Positions 45,714 to 55,642 of a stretch of DNA of 64,000 nt are shown one piece after another. This stretch comes from Ceratotherium simum simum (Eukaryota > Chordata > Mammalia > Perissodactyla > Rhinocerotidae). The stretch covers positions 21,258,742 to 21,322,741 of the forward strand of contig NW_004454163.1 in NCBI RefSeq assembly GCF_000283155.1, given 5' to 3'. The position numbers were made by a program, and so were the translations under genes. A model generated the notes under the pieces. It was not told the DNA's origin. It did no database searches and saw nothing but the letters and a program-made list of their open reading frames with translations. How positions within the stretch are numbered: the stretch's first letter is position 1; each line of letters starts with the position of its first letter.

Positions 45714-46028
45714 AGGGCCGTCCCGTGGCTTAGCGGTTAAGTGCACGCGCTCTGCTACTGGCGGTCCGAGGTTCAGATCCCGGGCGCGTATTGACGCACC
45801 GCTTCTCCAGCCACGCTGAGGCTGCGTCCCACATACAGCAACTAGAAGGATGTGCAACTATGACATACAACTATCTACTGGGGCTTTGGGGAAAAAAAAA
45901 AGGAGGAGGATTGGCAATAGATGTTAGCTCAGAGCCCGTCTTCCTCAGCTAAAAGAGGAGGATTAGCATGGATGTTAGCTCAGGGCTGATCTTCCTGACA
46001 AAAATAAATAAATAAATAAAACTGTTAA
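45714..46028 (+). mobile_element. ERE SINE with both tail modules
   Basis: Forward ERE with head agggccgtcccgtggcttag, box-like cttagcggttaagtgcacgc and gaggttcagatcccgggc, then module A (aactagaaggatgtgcaact to ggggctttggggaaaaaaaa), then module B as two units (gttagctcagagcccgtctt; gttagctcagggctgatctt), and an (AAAT)n tail. The target duplication aaaaagagaattcgg is perfect at 45699-45713 and 46029-46043. The A-rich link between modules suggests B follows a former A tail. Confidence 0.95.
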
Positions 46029-46044
46029 AAAAAGAGAATTCGGA

Positions 46045-46365
46045 AAACAGAGTAATGTCAACTGTAGAGTTCTAACCATTGCTTTTCTCCCAAAATCAAT
46101 CTCAAGATCAATCCACAGGACGTTGTTTCAATCACCAAAGTAGTCTGACTTAGTTTGAAATACAAAAACAAGTTTTGCAGGCAAAACAAATAGAAAACCC
46201 CACAAATTTTAATTCAATAAATGAAGTTCTCTTGGTAGAGTTTTGATTATCTGCAGTTGAAGGAGAAACTGGCTGCACTATATCTCTGTATATGAAGAAA
46301 TATTAAGCCAAACCAAATTACCGGAATGAAATTTATCTTTTTATACCTGGCAATGGTGAGAATCA
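46045..46365. other. Unassigned stretch
   Basis: No gene or repeat named. Confidence 0.4.
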
Positions 46366-46372
46366 AGATAAT

Positions 46373-46389
46373 GTGTGTGTGTGTGTGTA
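46373..46389 (+). repeat. Short GT microsatellite
   Basis: About eight uninterrupted GT units. Confidence 0.85.
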
Positions 46390-46439
46390 TGAAGTTTGAA
46401 GTGTCAACAATCTTTTGTATCTGTTCATAGCTCTGTTTC

Positions 46440-46510
46440 AAAGCACTGTTTTGCAGGATATCTCATCTGATCTTCCCATTAACACTGTGAAGAAAACTCA
46501 GGCAGTTATA
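46440..46510 (-). mobile_element. Possible MIR fragment
   Basis: atatctcatctgatcttccc followed by attaacactgtgaagaaaac resembles the reversed MIR core. Only 70 bp. Confidence 0.4.
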
Positions 46511-46689
46511 TGGCATGCAAATGTCAAGTAAGATGATAATGGTTTTGATGATTAATAAAAGAAAAGGGAGAGGTGTCTGTAAGACTTGTCTACCTGCCAT
46601 CCCTAACCTCATCTTTGGTAACAGATCATCGGTTTTCACTGAGTATCACCTTTCTCCAGCTCTGAATTTTTGCAGTTCAAGAGTTGCTA

Positions 46690-47243
46690 ACCTGGTAACA
46701 TGACTTGGATTTAGCCAATAAGAACATATCAAGGGATTTTTTTAAAAAAGAATTATCTGGAAAAGGAAAAAGGTAACTCCTTTAGATGGATGAGTGCCAA
46801 GCATGGCAAATAAATACTCTTGGAGGAGGTCATGGAGAGGATGTGACCGCCAGCTGACCCACAAGCTGGACCCAGGCAATCAGGGGCTCCTCACCCTCTC
46901 CCCTGTCCTTGAAATGTATGTTCCACCCACCGTTCCCACAGTGGGAGCTGTTTTCAAGGATGCAGCCTTGAGAGAGTAATGTGTTGTTGAGACCATCTGG
47001 ACAGTTTACATGATTAAACCTAGTAAAGGCTGCTATATGAACTTTTACAATTCGTGGATGGGTGTGGAGATCTACGCATTGCTCAGCCACCCAAAACAAG
47101 CCTCATCTGTAAGTTCCCTTGCTTATTAAAACTCACCTACCAATCTGGAATGGTCTACCTCTTTCTTCAGTTTCCTCTTGCCCTACACGTACAAAAGCCA
47201 GTTTCAGAATTCACCCGGGGAACTCCCAGGGTTGCTAACCAAC
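46690..47243 (+). mobile_element. Possible class-I ERV LTR
   Basis: The right half has LTR character: ttgagaccatctggacagtt, ttgctcagccacccaaaaca, agttcccttgcttattaaaa (ATTAAA-type polyadenylation signal), cttcagtttcctcttgccct, and the end gggttgctaaccaaca. The left border and target duplication are not defined, so this stays tentative. Confidence 0.42.
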
Positions 47244-47244
47244 A

Positions 47245-48015
47245 AACCCATTTGTGCAAAGGAAAAGAGCCCTCTTTCTCTGGGTGAATGCTCCTCATGC
47301 CAGAGTGCATGATTTTGAGAGTGGAGTGTGGGCTGGGTACAATTGTACAGTACACACACTGAATAACCACTTGCAGTAGCCCAGTCTGTTGCCATTTCTT
47401 GCATCCCTGGAACCAGCCATTCCTGCAGCCACCATATCCCTGGACTTTGCCATTACATGAGTCAATAATTTCCCTTTCTGCTCAAGGAAAGGAGAAGTCA
47501 CTTGTAATCAAGTGAGTCTTGCACTTGGTGAATGGAAGTAGAGTGCTACAAACGTCAGATCTCAGGATGTGAAATTGATTGAGTCTGATGGGGTGTGGGC
47601 TGGAAATTTGTCTGTCTCTGTTAAGCTGTTGCTAAGTAAATAGTTAAAATATGGCTTACTAAATCTTGGGACTCAGAAAATGGTTTCTACTAAGGCTTGA
47701 GCTTTAGTGTTTAGATAAAATTAGCCTGTGGTTTTAATTTTGTTTTGCTTTCTGACGTTTTTATGAAAAGGTTATGCCTTGTTTGCAAAATGAATTGGGA
47801 AGAATTTCAGTTGAAATGCAATCATCTCACCCTTAAATATGTGATCAAACTTACTGAGACAACTGTTTGGGACTAATCTTTATTGAAATAATTCAGTGGA
47901 AACAATTTATTTTTTCCATAGTTCTTGTTCTACTCAATTTTTCCACCTGTTATTAAGTAAATATTGCTTGCTTATATTTTTCTAGAGAATTTTAATCATT
48001 CCTGATGTTCTGTAT
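47245..48015. other. Unassigned stretch
   Basis: Becomes AT-rich to the right as it approaches the L1. No gene recognised. Confidence 0.4.
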
Positions 48016-48019
48016 TTAT

Positions 48020-48670
48020 ACTTTTACTTATTTCTTGATTAATCCCTGGCAGAAGTTTCTTTATTTGTTATATATTTTCAAAGAACCAAGATCTTGGATT
48101 TTTTTTTTTTCTGGTGAGGAAGACTGGCCCTGAGCTAACACCTGTTGCCAATCTTCCTCTTTTTGCTTGAGGAAGAGTGGCCCTGAGCTAACATCTGTGC
48201 TCATCTTCCTCCATTTTGTATGTAGATTGCCACCACAGCATGGCTTAAAAAGTGGTGCAGGTCCATGCCCGACATCCACGCCAGGGAATGTGGGCTGCGA
48301 AGTGGAGCACGCCAAACCCAACCACTATGCCACCAGGCCGGCCACAGAGTCTTGGATTTTTGAAAAGAATTTCTACTATTTATCCATTTAATATTTTATT
48401 GCTTTTTTCTTTTGTCATTATAATTTCCTCATTTCTATTTTTCTTAGATATATTTTGTTGTAATTTTTCTAGTTTCTGGAGTTGATTTTATTCTTTCTTT
48501 TATAATAATTAAAGTATTTAGGCTGTGGATTTTTTGCTGAATATCGCTTTTGCTATATCATTTAAGTTTGGGTATGTTGTATTCTCGGTATCATTACTTT
48601 CTAAATAGTCTACAACTATCGTTTAGATTCTTTCTTTGAACCAGAAGTAATTTTGAAGTATGCATTTGCT
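48020..48670 (-). mobile_element. L1 ORF2 segment carrying an ERE
   Basis: The plus strand reads L1 ORF2 in reverse: tatattttcaaagaaccaag, atcttggatttt (then the ERE), tatttttcttagatatattt, atcatttaagtttgggtatg, tttgaaccagaagtaatttt. The order resumes across the ERE, so this was one L1 fragment before the SINE inserted. No open frame of length remains. Confidence 0.75.
48101..48349 (-). mobile_element. ERE SINE inside L1, gaggaaga tail
   Basis: Reverse ERE: T run, ctggtgaggaagactggccc, a second unit gaggaagagtggccctgagc, ccaccacagcatggcttaaa, head accaggccggcc. The target duplication tcttggatttt is present at 48092-48102 and 48350-48360, which lies within L1 sequence. Confidence 0.92.
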
Positions 48671-48671
48671 C

Positions 48672-48704
48672 TGTGTGTGTGTGTGTGTGTGTGCGCGCGC
48701 GCGC
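48672..48704 (+). repeat. (GT)n(GC)n alternating tract
   Basis: About ten GT units are followed at once by about six GC units. The whole 33 bp alternates purine and pyrimidine, the pattern most prone to Z-DNA. Confidence 0.95.
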
Positions 48705-48737
48705 ATGGAAGGTCACGTCACTGAATTTTTGTTCACC

Positions 48738-48955
48738 TTTTTTTTTTTTTTAAAAGATTTTATTTATTTACTTTTTCCCCCCAAAGCCCCAGTAGATAGT
48801 TGTATGTCATAGCTGCACATTCTTCTAGTTGCTGTATGTGGGACGCGGCCTCAGCATGGCCAGAGAAGTGGTGTGTTGGTGCGTACCCTGGATCCGAACC
48901 CGGGCCGCCAGCAGCAGAGCGCACGCAGTTAACCGCTAAGCCACGGGGCCGGCCC
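48738..48955 (-). mobile_element. ERE SINE, short tail class
   Basis: Reverse ERE: T run with attttatttatttac tail, ccccagtagatagttgtatg, gctgtatgtgggacgcggcc, head gttaaccgctaagccacggg then gccggccc. Flanks tttttgttcacctttt (48726-48741) and tttttgttaacctttt (48959-48974) form a 16-bp target duplication with one mismatch. Confidence 0.94.
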
Positions 48956-48974
48956 ATGTTTTTGTTAACCTTTT

Positions 48975-50615
48975 ATTATTATCATATAATTTAAATACAT
49001 GATACTCATGACACATAAGGGCCCAAAGGTAAAAAGAAATTGGAGAAGAGTCTGGTCACATAATATTAGGAGATTTTACTCACTTCAAAATGTTTTGAGA
49101 AAATATGGGAGCTGACTCTACCTGACTTCAAGATGTCTTAAAAAACCAGACAATTTCACCAGGTTTTGTAGATGAATCCACCTGCCTAAAATTTCCACTT
49201 TTTTTCTAATCTCCTCCTGATTTCCATCGCCACCTTCCATTTTTATCATCATAAATACCTGAAAACAACTGGAATTACTAACGAATAAAGACCTAGAGGA
49301 GCTTCCGAGGTTTGCTTCTGGAGGGTTTGCTTTCTTGTTTTGATTGCCCATGTTCCATACCATCACTAATTAGACAGATTATTTCAATCATTTCAAACAT
49401 TTTTGAACCCCTAAATAATTTAATTCCCTGTGGATCCTCCCTAAACCCACCACCCAAACATAAAACTATCCTAAGTTATGGGTATTTATACATGAAGTAA
49501 AGAATGAGTTGGTTAAGATGATTTTAAGTTTTAAAAAAATGTGATTGAATAGTAACAAAAATGTATTATCTTTTAAATCCAAAAATATGGCTGTTCTAGG
49601 GGTTGTTATGGTCCAAAATCATCAAGGACCCAGATTTTCCTTATCTTCCTACTCTACCTAATCTTCACATGTCATCTATATCCCTGCCCACCATGTTTAT
49701 AAGAGTGTTCTAGCAGCTCCAGGTGCATTGTATCTTATACAATATTATTCAAGGGGCAGAAAACCTACTTTTACAAAGAAAAACTTTCCCAGAATGTGCC
49801 TTACAGATTTCCCTTCATTTTGTCCAGAATGGTGTCACTTGTCCTTGCCTACAGCAGTCACTGGTAAAGGTAATAGGTCGCATTTATTGGCTTAGAATGG
49901 TCAGGATTTCTTGCCTTAGGTGAGGGGGAGGGGCCTGGCCTCCCCTGAGCATTGGGCTCAGTTGATACCTTAACAAAATCAGGGGTGAGTTATCAAGGAA
50001 GGAGGAGAAATGGTTGCTGTTTAAGCAGCCAATGGTGTCTACCATGAGGAACATTAATTTCCCATCAGGAGGTCTAGATTGAACAATAGGTAAAGAGTAG
50101 ACAGTGTTCTGAAGCTGGGATGACTCTGGGAATGAAGATTTCTCAATTAGACAGAGAAAAAGAGGGAGATGAAATAGAATTTAAAATCCCCTGCTCTTCA
50201 GTAAAGTTTACTTCATTTCTACTTGAATATTAAGTCTCTATAGTAATAAATAACATATAGCTGGGTTTTGACCTGGCCCAATTTGAGAATTCTTGTCTTA
50301 GTGGGGGAATTGAACCAATTCAGATATATTGAGATCACTAGTATATTTGTTTTACTCTTCATTGTTTTTTTTAATTTAATTTTTGTTCTGCTTTTGGAAC
50401 AAGTTTTTTATATTTTTCTATATTGTCATTTTTTTTTGCTTTTATCTTATTGTCTTTATGTTTTACAAAAGCTCTCTTTGTTCCTCCAAATATCAAAATC
50501 ACAAGGGAAATACTAATATGTGAGAAGTTTAACACACTTTTACTTCATTTACTCCCACCAAATATGCTAATGTTTTGGGGTATTTTTTGATAAAAATTCT
50601 TTTTATAACTTTGTC
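48975..50615. other. Unassigned stretch
   Basis: No gene. The T-rich part at 50340-50470 looks L1-like but has no specific landmark I can name. Confidence 0.4.
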
Positions 50616-50618
50616 TTC

Positions 50619-50866
50619 TTTTTTTTTTTTCCTGAGTAAGACTTGCCCTGAGCTAACATCTGTCACCAATCTTCTTCTTTTTTTGCTTGAGGAAGGCTAG
50701 CACTGAGCTAACATCTGTGCCACAATTCCTCTATTTTGTATGTGGGTCACCGCCACAGCATGTCTGATGAGTGGCATAGATCTGTGCCTAGGATCTGAAC
50801 CCACAACCCCAGGCGGCCAAAGAGGAGTGTACAGAACTTTAACCACTTGGCCCCAGGGCTGGCCCC
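50619..50866 (-). mobile_element. ERE SINE at an L1 A tail
   Basis: Reverse ERE: T run 50619-50630, cctgagtaagacttgccctg, a second unit gaggaaggctagcactgagc, ccgccacagcatgtctgatg, head ggccccagggctggcccc. Flanking ctttgt-plus-T-run sequence on both sides is consistent with insertion into the T-rich tail of the L1 that begins right after it. Confidence 0.9.
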
Positions 50867-52020
50867 TTTGTTTTTTTTTTTTTTTTAATGGCAGCTTTAT
50901 CGAGGCATAACTCACATAGTTCACTCTTTTAAAGTGTACAATTCAGTGGTTTTTAGTATATTCACAAAGTCATATATTGATCACTGCTATCTAATTCCAG
51001 AACATTTTTATCACTCCCATAAGAAACCCTGTATCTATTAAGAGTCACACTCTGTACTGCCTTTTCCCCAGCCCCTGACAACTAATAATCTACTTTATGT
51101 CTCTATAGATTCACCAATGTGGTGAATGGACATTTCACATCAATGGAATCATACAATATGTGGTCTTTTGTGGCTTCTCTTACTTAGCATAATGTTATCA
51201 AGGTTTATTCATGTTGTAGCACGTATTAGAACATAATTCCTTTTGATAGTTGAGTAATATTCCATTATATGGATATACACATTCTGTTTATCCATTCATC
51301 AGTTGATAGACATTTGGGTTGTTTCTACATTTTTGTTGTTACAAATGGTGCTGCTACGAACATTCAAGTACAAGTTTTTGTGAAGATATGTGTTCATTTC
51401 TCTTGGCTATATACCTAGGAGTGAAATAGCTGGATTATATGATAACTTAATGCTTAATATTTTGAGTAAGTGTCAAACTATTTTCCAAAGCAGCTGTATC
51501 ATTTTACATTCCCATCAGCAGTGTTTGCGAGTTCCAATTTCTCCACATTCTCACCAAAACTTGTCTCTTTTTGATTATAGACACCCTAGTGAGCATCTCA
51601 TTGTGGTTTTGATTAGCATTTCCCTAATGCTTAATGATGTTGAGCAACTTTTCCATGCTTATTGGCCATTTGTATATCTTCTTTGAAGAAATGTCTATTC
51701 AAATCCTTTGCCCACTTTCAAATTGGGTTATATTTCCTTTTATTGTTGAATTGTAATAGTTTTTCATAAATTCTTCATATTAGACGCTTATTAGTTATAT
51801 GATGTGCCAATATTTTCTCCCACTCTATGGGTTGTCTTTTTGCTTTCTTGATAGTGTCCTTTGAAGCCCAAAGGTTTTAAATCTTGATTAAGTCCAATTT
51901 ATATATTTTTTCTTTGATTGCTTGTGCATTTGGTGTCATATCTAAGAAATCATTGTCTAACACAAAGTTATGAAGATTTATGCCTACATTTTCATCTAAG
52001 TGTTTTATTTCTTACATTTA
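50867..52020 (-). mobile_element. Old L1 LINE, 3' UTR and ORF2 tail
   Basis: A long reversed L1: T run (its A tail), ggcagctttatcgaggcata, aaagtgtacaattcagtggt, aatattccattatatggata, gctgctacgaacattcaagt, cattcccatcagcagtgttt, tctcattgtggttttgatta, ttggccatttgtatatcttc, ctcccactctatgggttgtc. All ORF2 sequence is frame-broken. Confidence 0.92.
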
Positions 52021-52450
52021 GACAGGGTTACACATGCATTTGAAGTAGACTCAGCATTCTGGATATAAATATTCACTGAATTCACCTGTTGTCAGCGCAG
52101 TACTCCTTAATGGTGCCTGACTTTCTCTGGTCTGAAGATCGTCTGCTTTACTATCTTTCCTCCTCTGCCAGGATTCGAGAGGGAAAGGCATCCAGCTGCT
52201 TGGAGTAGGGGATGCAATTGGAGCACAAAGAGCTTCTTGAACAAATGTTTAATGAATACTCCTCTAGGCAGCCCCACCTCCACCTCCACCTCAGAGGCAC
52301 CAGGTGCCACCAATGCTTAATTAAGATTATCAGGTGTTAACATCTGTGGGATAAATCGGGCCATTTCTGAGCTTTCCTTACGACTGCGTTGGGATCCAGC
52401 ACGCTAAGTTCTGGTGAGTAAGTTGGCTCTTTTCTACTTATACTTCAGTT
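52021..52450. other. Unassigned stretch
   Basis: Contains a small cctcca repeat patch (52274-52292) and a caggtgccacc E-box-like site near 52301. No gene recognised. Confidence 0.4.
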
Positions 52451-52468
52451 TAAAAAATTGTGCTGCTA

Positions 52469-52711
52469 GGGGGGCCTGCCTGGTGGCACAGTGGTTAAGT
52501 TTGCGCTCTCCGTTTTGGCGGCCCCGGGTTTGCCGGTTCGGATCCCCGTGCAGACCTATGTGCTGCTCATCAGGCCATGCTGTGGCGGTGTCCCGCATAC
52601 AAAATAGAGGAAGATGGACACAGATGTTAGCTCAGGGCTAATCTTCCTCAGCAAAAAGAGGAGGATTGGCAACAGATGTTAGCTCAGAGCCAGGCTTCCT
52701 CACACACACAC
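52469..52711 (+). mobile_element. ERE SINE, gaggaaga tail class
   Basis: Forward ERE: ggggggcctgcctggtggca, cagtggttaagtttgcgctc, gccggttcggatccccgtgc, catcaggccatgctgtggcg, two tail units (gttagctcagggctaatctt; gttagctcagagccaggctt) and a CA-rich end. Flanks aaaaaattgtgctgcta and aaaatattatgttgcca agree at 13 of 17 positions, so this is an older copy. Confidence 0.92.
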
Positions 52712-52729
52712 AAAATATTATGTTGCCAT

Positions 52730-53450
52730 TTTATTCTGTCTTCTTTTCTTCTTTTTGATCTTAAGTTTGAAATAAGATCCATCCTGTAGTTTCAGTAAGA
52801 ATTCAGAAGGGAACAAAAGTAAACGCCTGTTTTCTCTCTGCCATCTTTATCCAGAAGTCAGAAGAAGCATCTTTTTCTCAAGTTATTTCTTCCCTGAAGT
52901 AAAGTCAAGCTGTGCTATGTGGGTCTTCTCTTCTCTAGTTCTATCTACTTAATAATTAATGTCATTTCCTCTCACATTCTGTTTTTCTGACAGTCTTTGT
53001 TTCCAAAGTTGTGGTGAATCTTTTATAAAATTGTCTTTATGGATATCTTAAAGATAGGCTGATAGAGGTTATATTGGAATCTTCTAGTCAGAAACCATTT
53101 TGAACCGGAAACCATTGATTTTGTTTAGAAAACTGTGTGACATGATTGGATAAAAAGATAGAATTGGGGATGCTGGCTTTCGATATTACATTCCTTAAGA
53201 GAAAACGCCTTTCACCACATTTGAAAAAATGACTTTTCCCACCACCTGAGGCCTATTTCAATATATCCAGGTCACCACACAGCACAAGTGTTCAGTGAGT
53301 GTGCTGAGGAAGCTACTTCTTTGAGAGCTTCTCTTACAGCAAAACTCCTCAAAAGAGATACCTGTAGACACTTTATCATGCTCACTCTGTGGGTAATATT
53401 CTATTCTATGACTCTAAAATGATATCAATAAAACGATGGGCTCCAAACTT
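52730..53450. other. Unassigned stretch
   Basis: No gene or repeat named. Confidence 0.4.
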
Positions 53451-53454
53451 ATAA

Positions 53455-53650
53455 CTCTGTCTCTGACCTCTTCTTTAAGTTTGGGCTCATTTAATCAACT
53501 ACCACTTGGAAGCCTAGCAGGCATCTCAAAAAAGTAGTCTTGATTTCATCCTCCTACCTGTTCCTTCCTAGGTAGTTTCTATCTCTGGAAATGACTCTAC
53601 CATTTACCCTGTTGCTCAGGCCCAAATTCAAAGAGTAATTTTTGTAGGAT
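53455..53650 (+). mobile_element. L2 LINE segment
   Basis: tctgtctctgacctcttctt, ctaccacttggaagcctagc, aggcatctcaaaaaagtagt, aatgactctaccatttaccc, tgttgctcaggcccaaattc parallel the forward L2 region downstream of the reverse transcriptase. It lies opposite in orientation to the L2 at 54265. Confidence 0.65.
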
Positions 53651-53654
53651 GAGC

Positions 53655-54260
53655 AACCATTCTGGTTTGATTGGGAGTTTTCCTAAGATGTGGGACTCTC
53701 AGTGCTAAAACCAGGAAAGTCTCACACAAACTGGGATGAGTTGAACACCAAACCCAAGGTATTAAATATGCGTTGAATAAATGAATGATAGTTTCTTGGC
53801 AATCTGGTATCCTAGAGAATCATAGTATGATAGAAGTGGCTAATTTAAACTAGTGGTGAACCACAGTCTGTCTCCCTTTCCTCTTTGTCATTATAAAGCC
53901 TAAAGTAGAGATGTTGAAAAAACTGGAACCTCATATTGAGAACCAGCAATCAACTATTGTATCAAGGAGAGAGTTCTGAATTTGAAGTCACTTGTATTGT
54001 TCCATTCCTTCAATTTTACTTGACATTTTGTTCTCTGCATCAGTGTCCAATTCAGTAGAACACTGTTTGGATGAGATTCCCTAGCATGGTCCCTGAGTGC
54101 TATTGGAGTTATAATTGGGTTAGGATTATCCATTCTTAATGTGGTTAAGTAACAGCAATAACAACAAAAAACATTTCTTTTTAGGTCAAATCTTTTGTTT
54201 TCTGGTGACAGAAATTCAACCCCAACTGGCATAAGCCCAAAAGGGAAATTATTGGTAAAA
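53655..54260. other. Unassigned stretch
   Basis: 53655-53750 (gagcaaccattctggtttga; aaactgggatgagttg) resembles a common old mammalian repeat I cannot name. The rest is unassigned. Confidence 0.35.
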
Positions 54261-54264
54261 ATTC

Positions 54265-55520
54265 ATTTATTAAAAAAATTTTTAGACACTGGGGATAAAA
54301 CAATGAATAAAATAGAATATCTTATCCATTGAGAGAATCAATAAGACTCATAATAAATGTAGAGGCAGGATGACTACTATGAGGAAAAGAAAGTCAAGAT
54401 AAGGTAATAGAGTGAAGGGGTAAAGTAAGTAGTATGGAGGGAGCTGCTGTCTTAGATAATGTCAAAAACCTCTCTGAGGAAGCAATCATTGAGCAGAGGC
54501 CTGAATGAAATCAAGGAGTGAACCACATAAAGGTCTCAGGAAGGAACATTCCAAACAGAGGGAAGAACAGGAGCAAAGGCCTGCTTGGGGAATAGCAGGT
54601 GGTCAAAGAGAGTCAGGTGGGGAGGAGAAACGCAGAAGATGAGGCCGGCAAGATGATGGAGGTCAAATCACTGCAGGCCTTTAAACTGTAGAAAGGGCCT
54701 TGGTTGTATTTTATGTATGAAGAGAAGCCAGGGGAGGATTTTTGACCCTTCTGGCTGCTGTGTGGAGAACAAACATTAGGAAGGCCTGCTGGAAGTCTCT
54801 CCATTTATCCAGATGAGAGATGATGTTGGCTTAGCCTAGGACAGCAGAAGTGAAGAGAAGTGAAAGAGAGATCCAAAAGGATATGATAAATTTGTTGTGG
54901 GTTGAGAGAGAGAAAGGAATAAAATGTGACTGCAAAGTTTTGGCCTGAGCATCTTAGAATGAATAGATTTGACATTTACCTTGTAGGAGACTTGGGGTTG
55001 GGGGTGGTGGCATATCTGGGGAGGGGAAGAGTTTAGTTTTGGACACGAGTTGGAGAGTCTCATCAAACGTGCAAGTGGAAGTGTTGAGCAGGGAGTTAGG
55101 TAAACAAATTCGGAATTCCAGGGAAACACTGGGGCCAGAGACATAAATTGGGAAATGTCTGTGAGTAGATGGTATTTAAGGCTATGAGATTGGGTGAGAC
55201 AACCTAGAAAGTTGAAAATAGGGACGAAGTCTAAAAATTGAGTCGTGGGGCATTAATGAGGTGATATCTGCAGGGCACTTAGAGCAAAGTTATTTAGCAA
55301 GTATTAATGATAACTGCTTATAAGTGTTTATTAAAGTGAATAAATACTCTAACACTTAGCGACTTGGCAACGGAGACTGAGGAAGAGTAGCCAGCAAGGT
55401 AGAAGGAAAAGTGGGAGAAGGTGACAATTATTAAAGCTGAAGGGGAAAGTGATTGAAGCAAGAGGATGTGACGAGCTTTTCTTAAAAGCTGCTGAGAGAT
55501 CAAGTTACATGAGGCCAAAA
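54265..55520 (-). mobile_element. Long L2 LINE, 3' UTR into decayed RT
   Basis: Reversed L2 of about 1.25 kb: agaggcctgaatgaaatcaa, ggaaggaacattccaaacag, aggagcaaaggcctgcttgg, cttctggctgctgtgtggag, ccagatgagagatgatgttg, tttggcctgagcatcttaga, cgagttggagagtctcatca, agatggtatttaaggctatg. On the minus strand the 54836-55144 interval falls in sequence just downstream of the reverse transcriptase, but stops and indels are frequent. It is an inactive fossil. Confidence 0.8.
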
Positions 55521-55642
55521 AATGAAAGTTCCCCGGTGCAATTAAACTGGATAGTCTAAGAGGGAGATGGAAATGGAGGCATCATGCTTCGGGCTGAAGA
55601 ATAGAGCAGTCCAGTTGCTGTGTATTTAAGGCTATGAGATTG
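55172..55642 (+). repeat. Separated 21-bp direct repeat
   Basis: The string gtatttaaggctatgagatt plus a following g occurs at 55172-55192 and again at 55622-55642. The first copy is in the L2. The second lies past the L2 end as I drew it. Confidence 0.85.

Noticed and set aside
45528..45857. 82- and 109-codon frames with Arg/Gly-rich peptides
   Set aside because: Both are translations of the ERE head, and the same peptides recur at other ERE copies (24738, 48760, 61455).
52274..52310. E-box cluster as an enhancer
   Set aside because: The cctcca/caggtg patch is a small low-complexity tract. Motif content alone does not support a regulatory call.
54836..55144. 102-codon minus frame as a gene
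   Set aside because: It lies wholly within a reversed L2 and parallels sequence near its reverse transcriptase, with stops close by.
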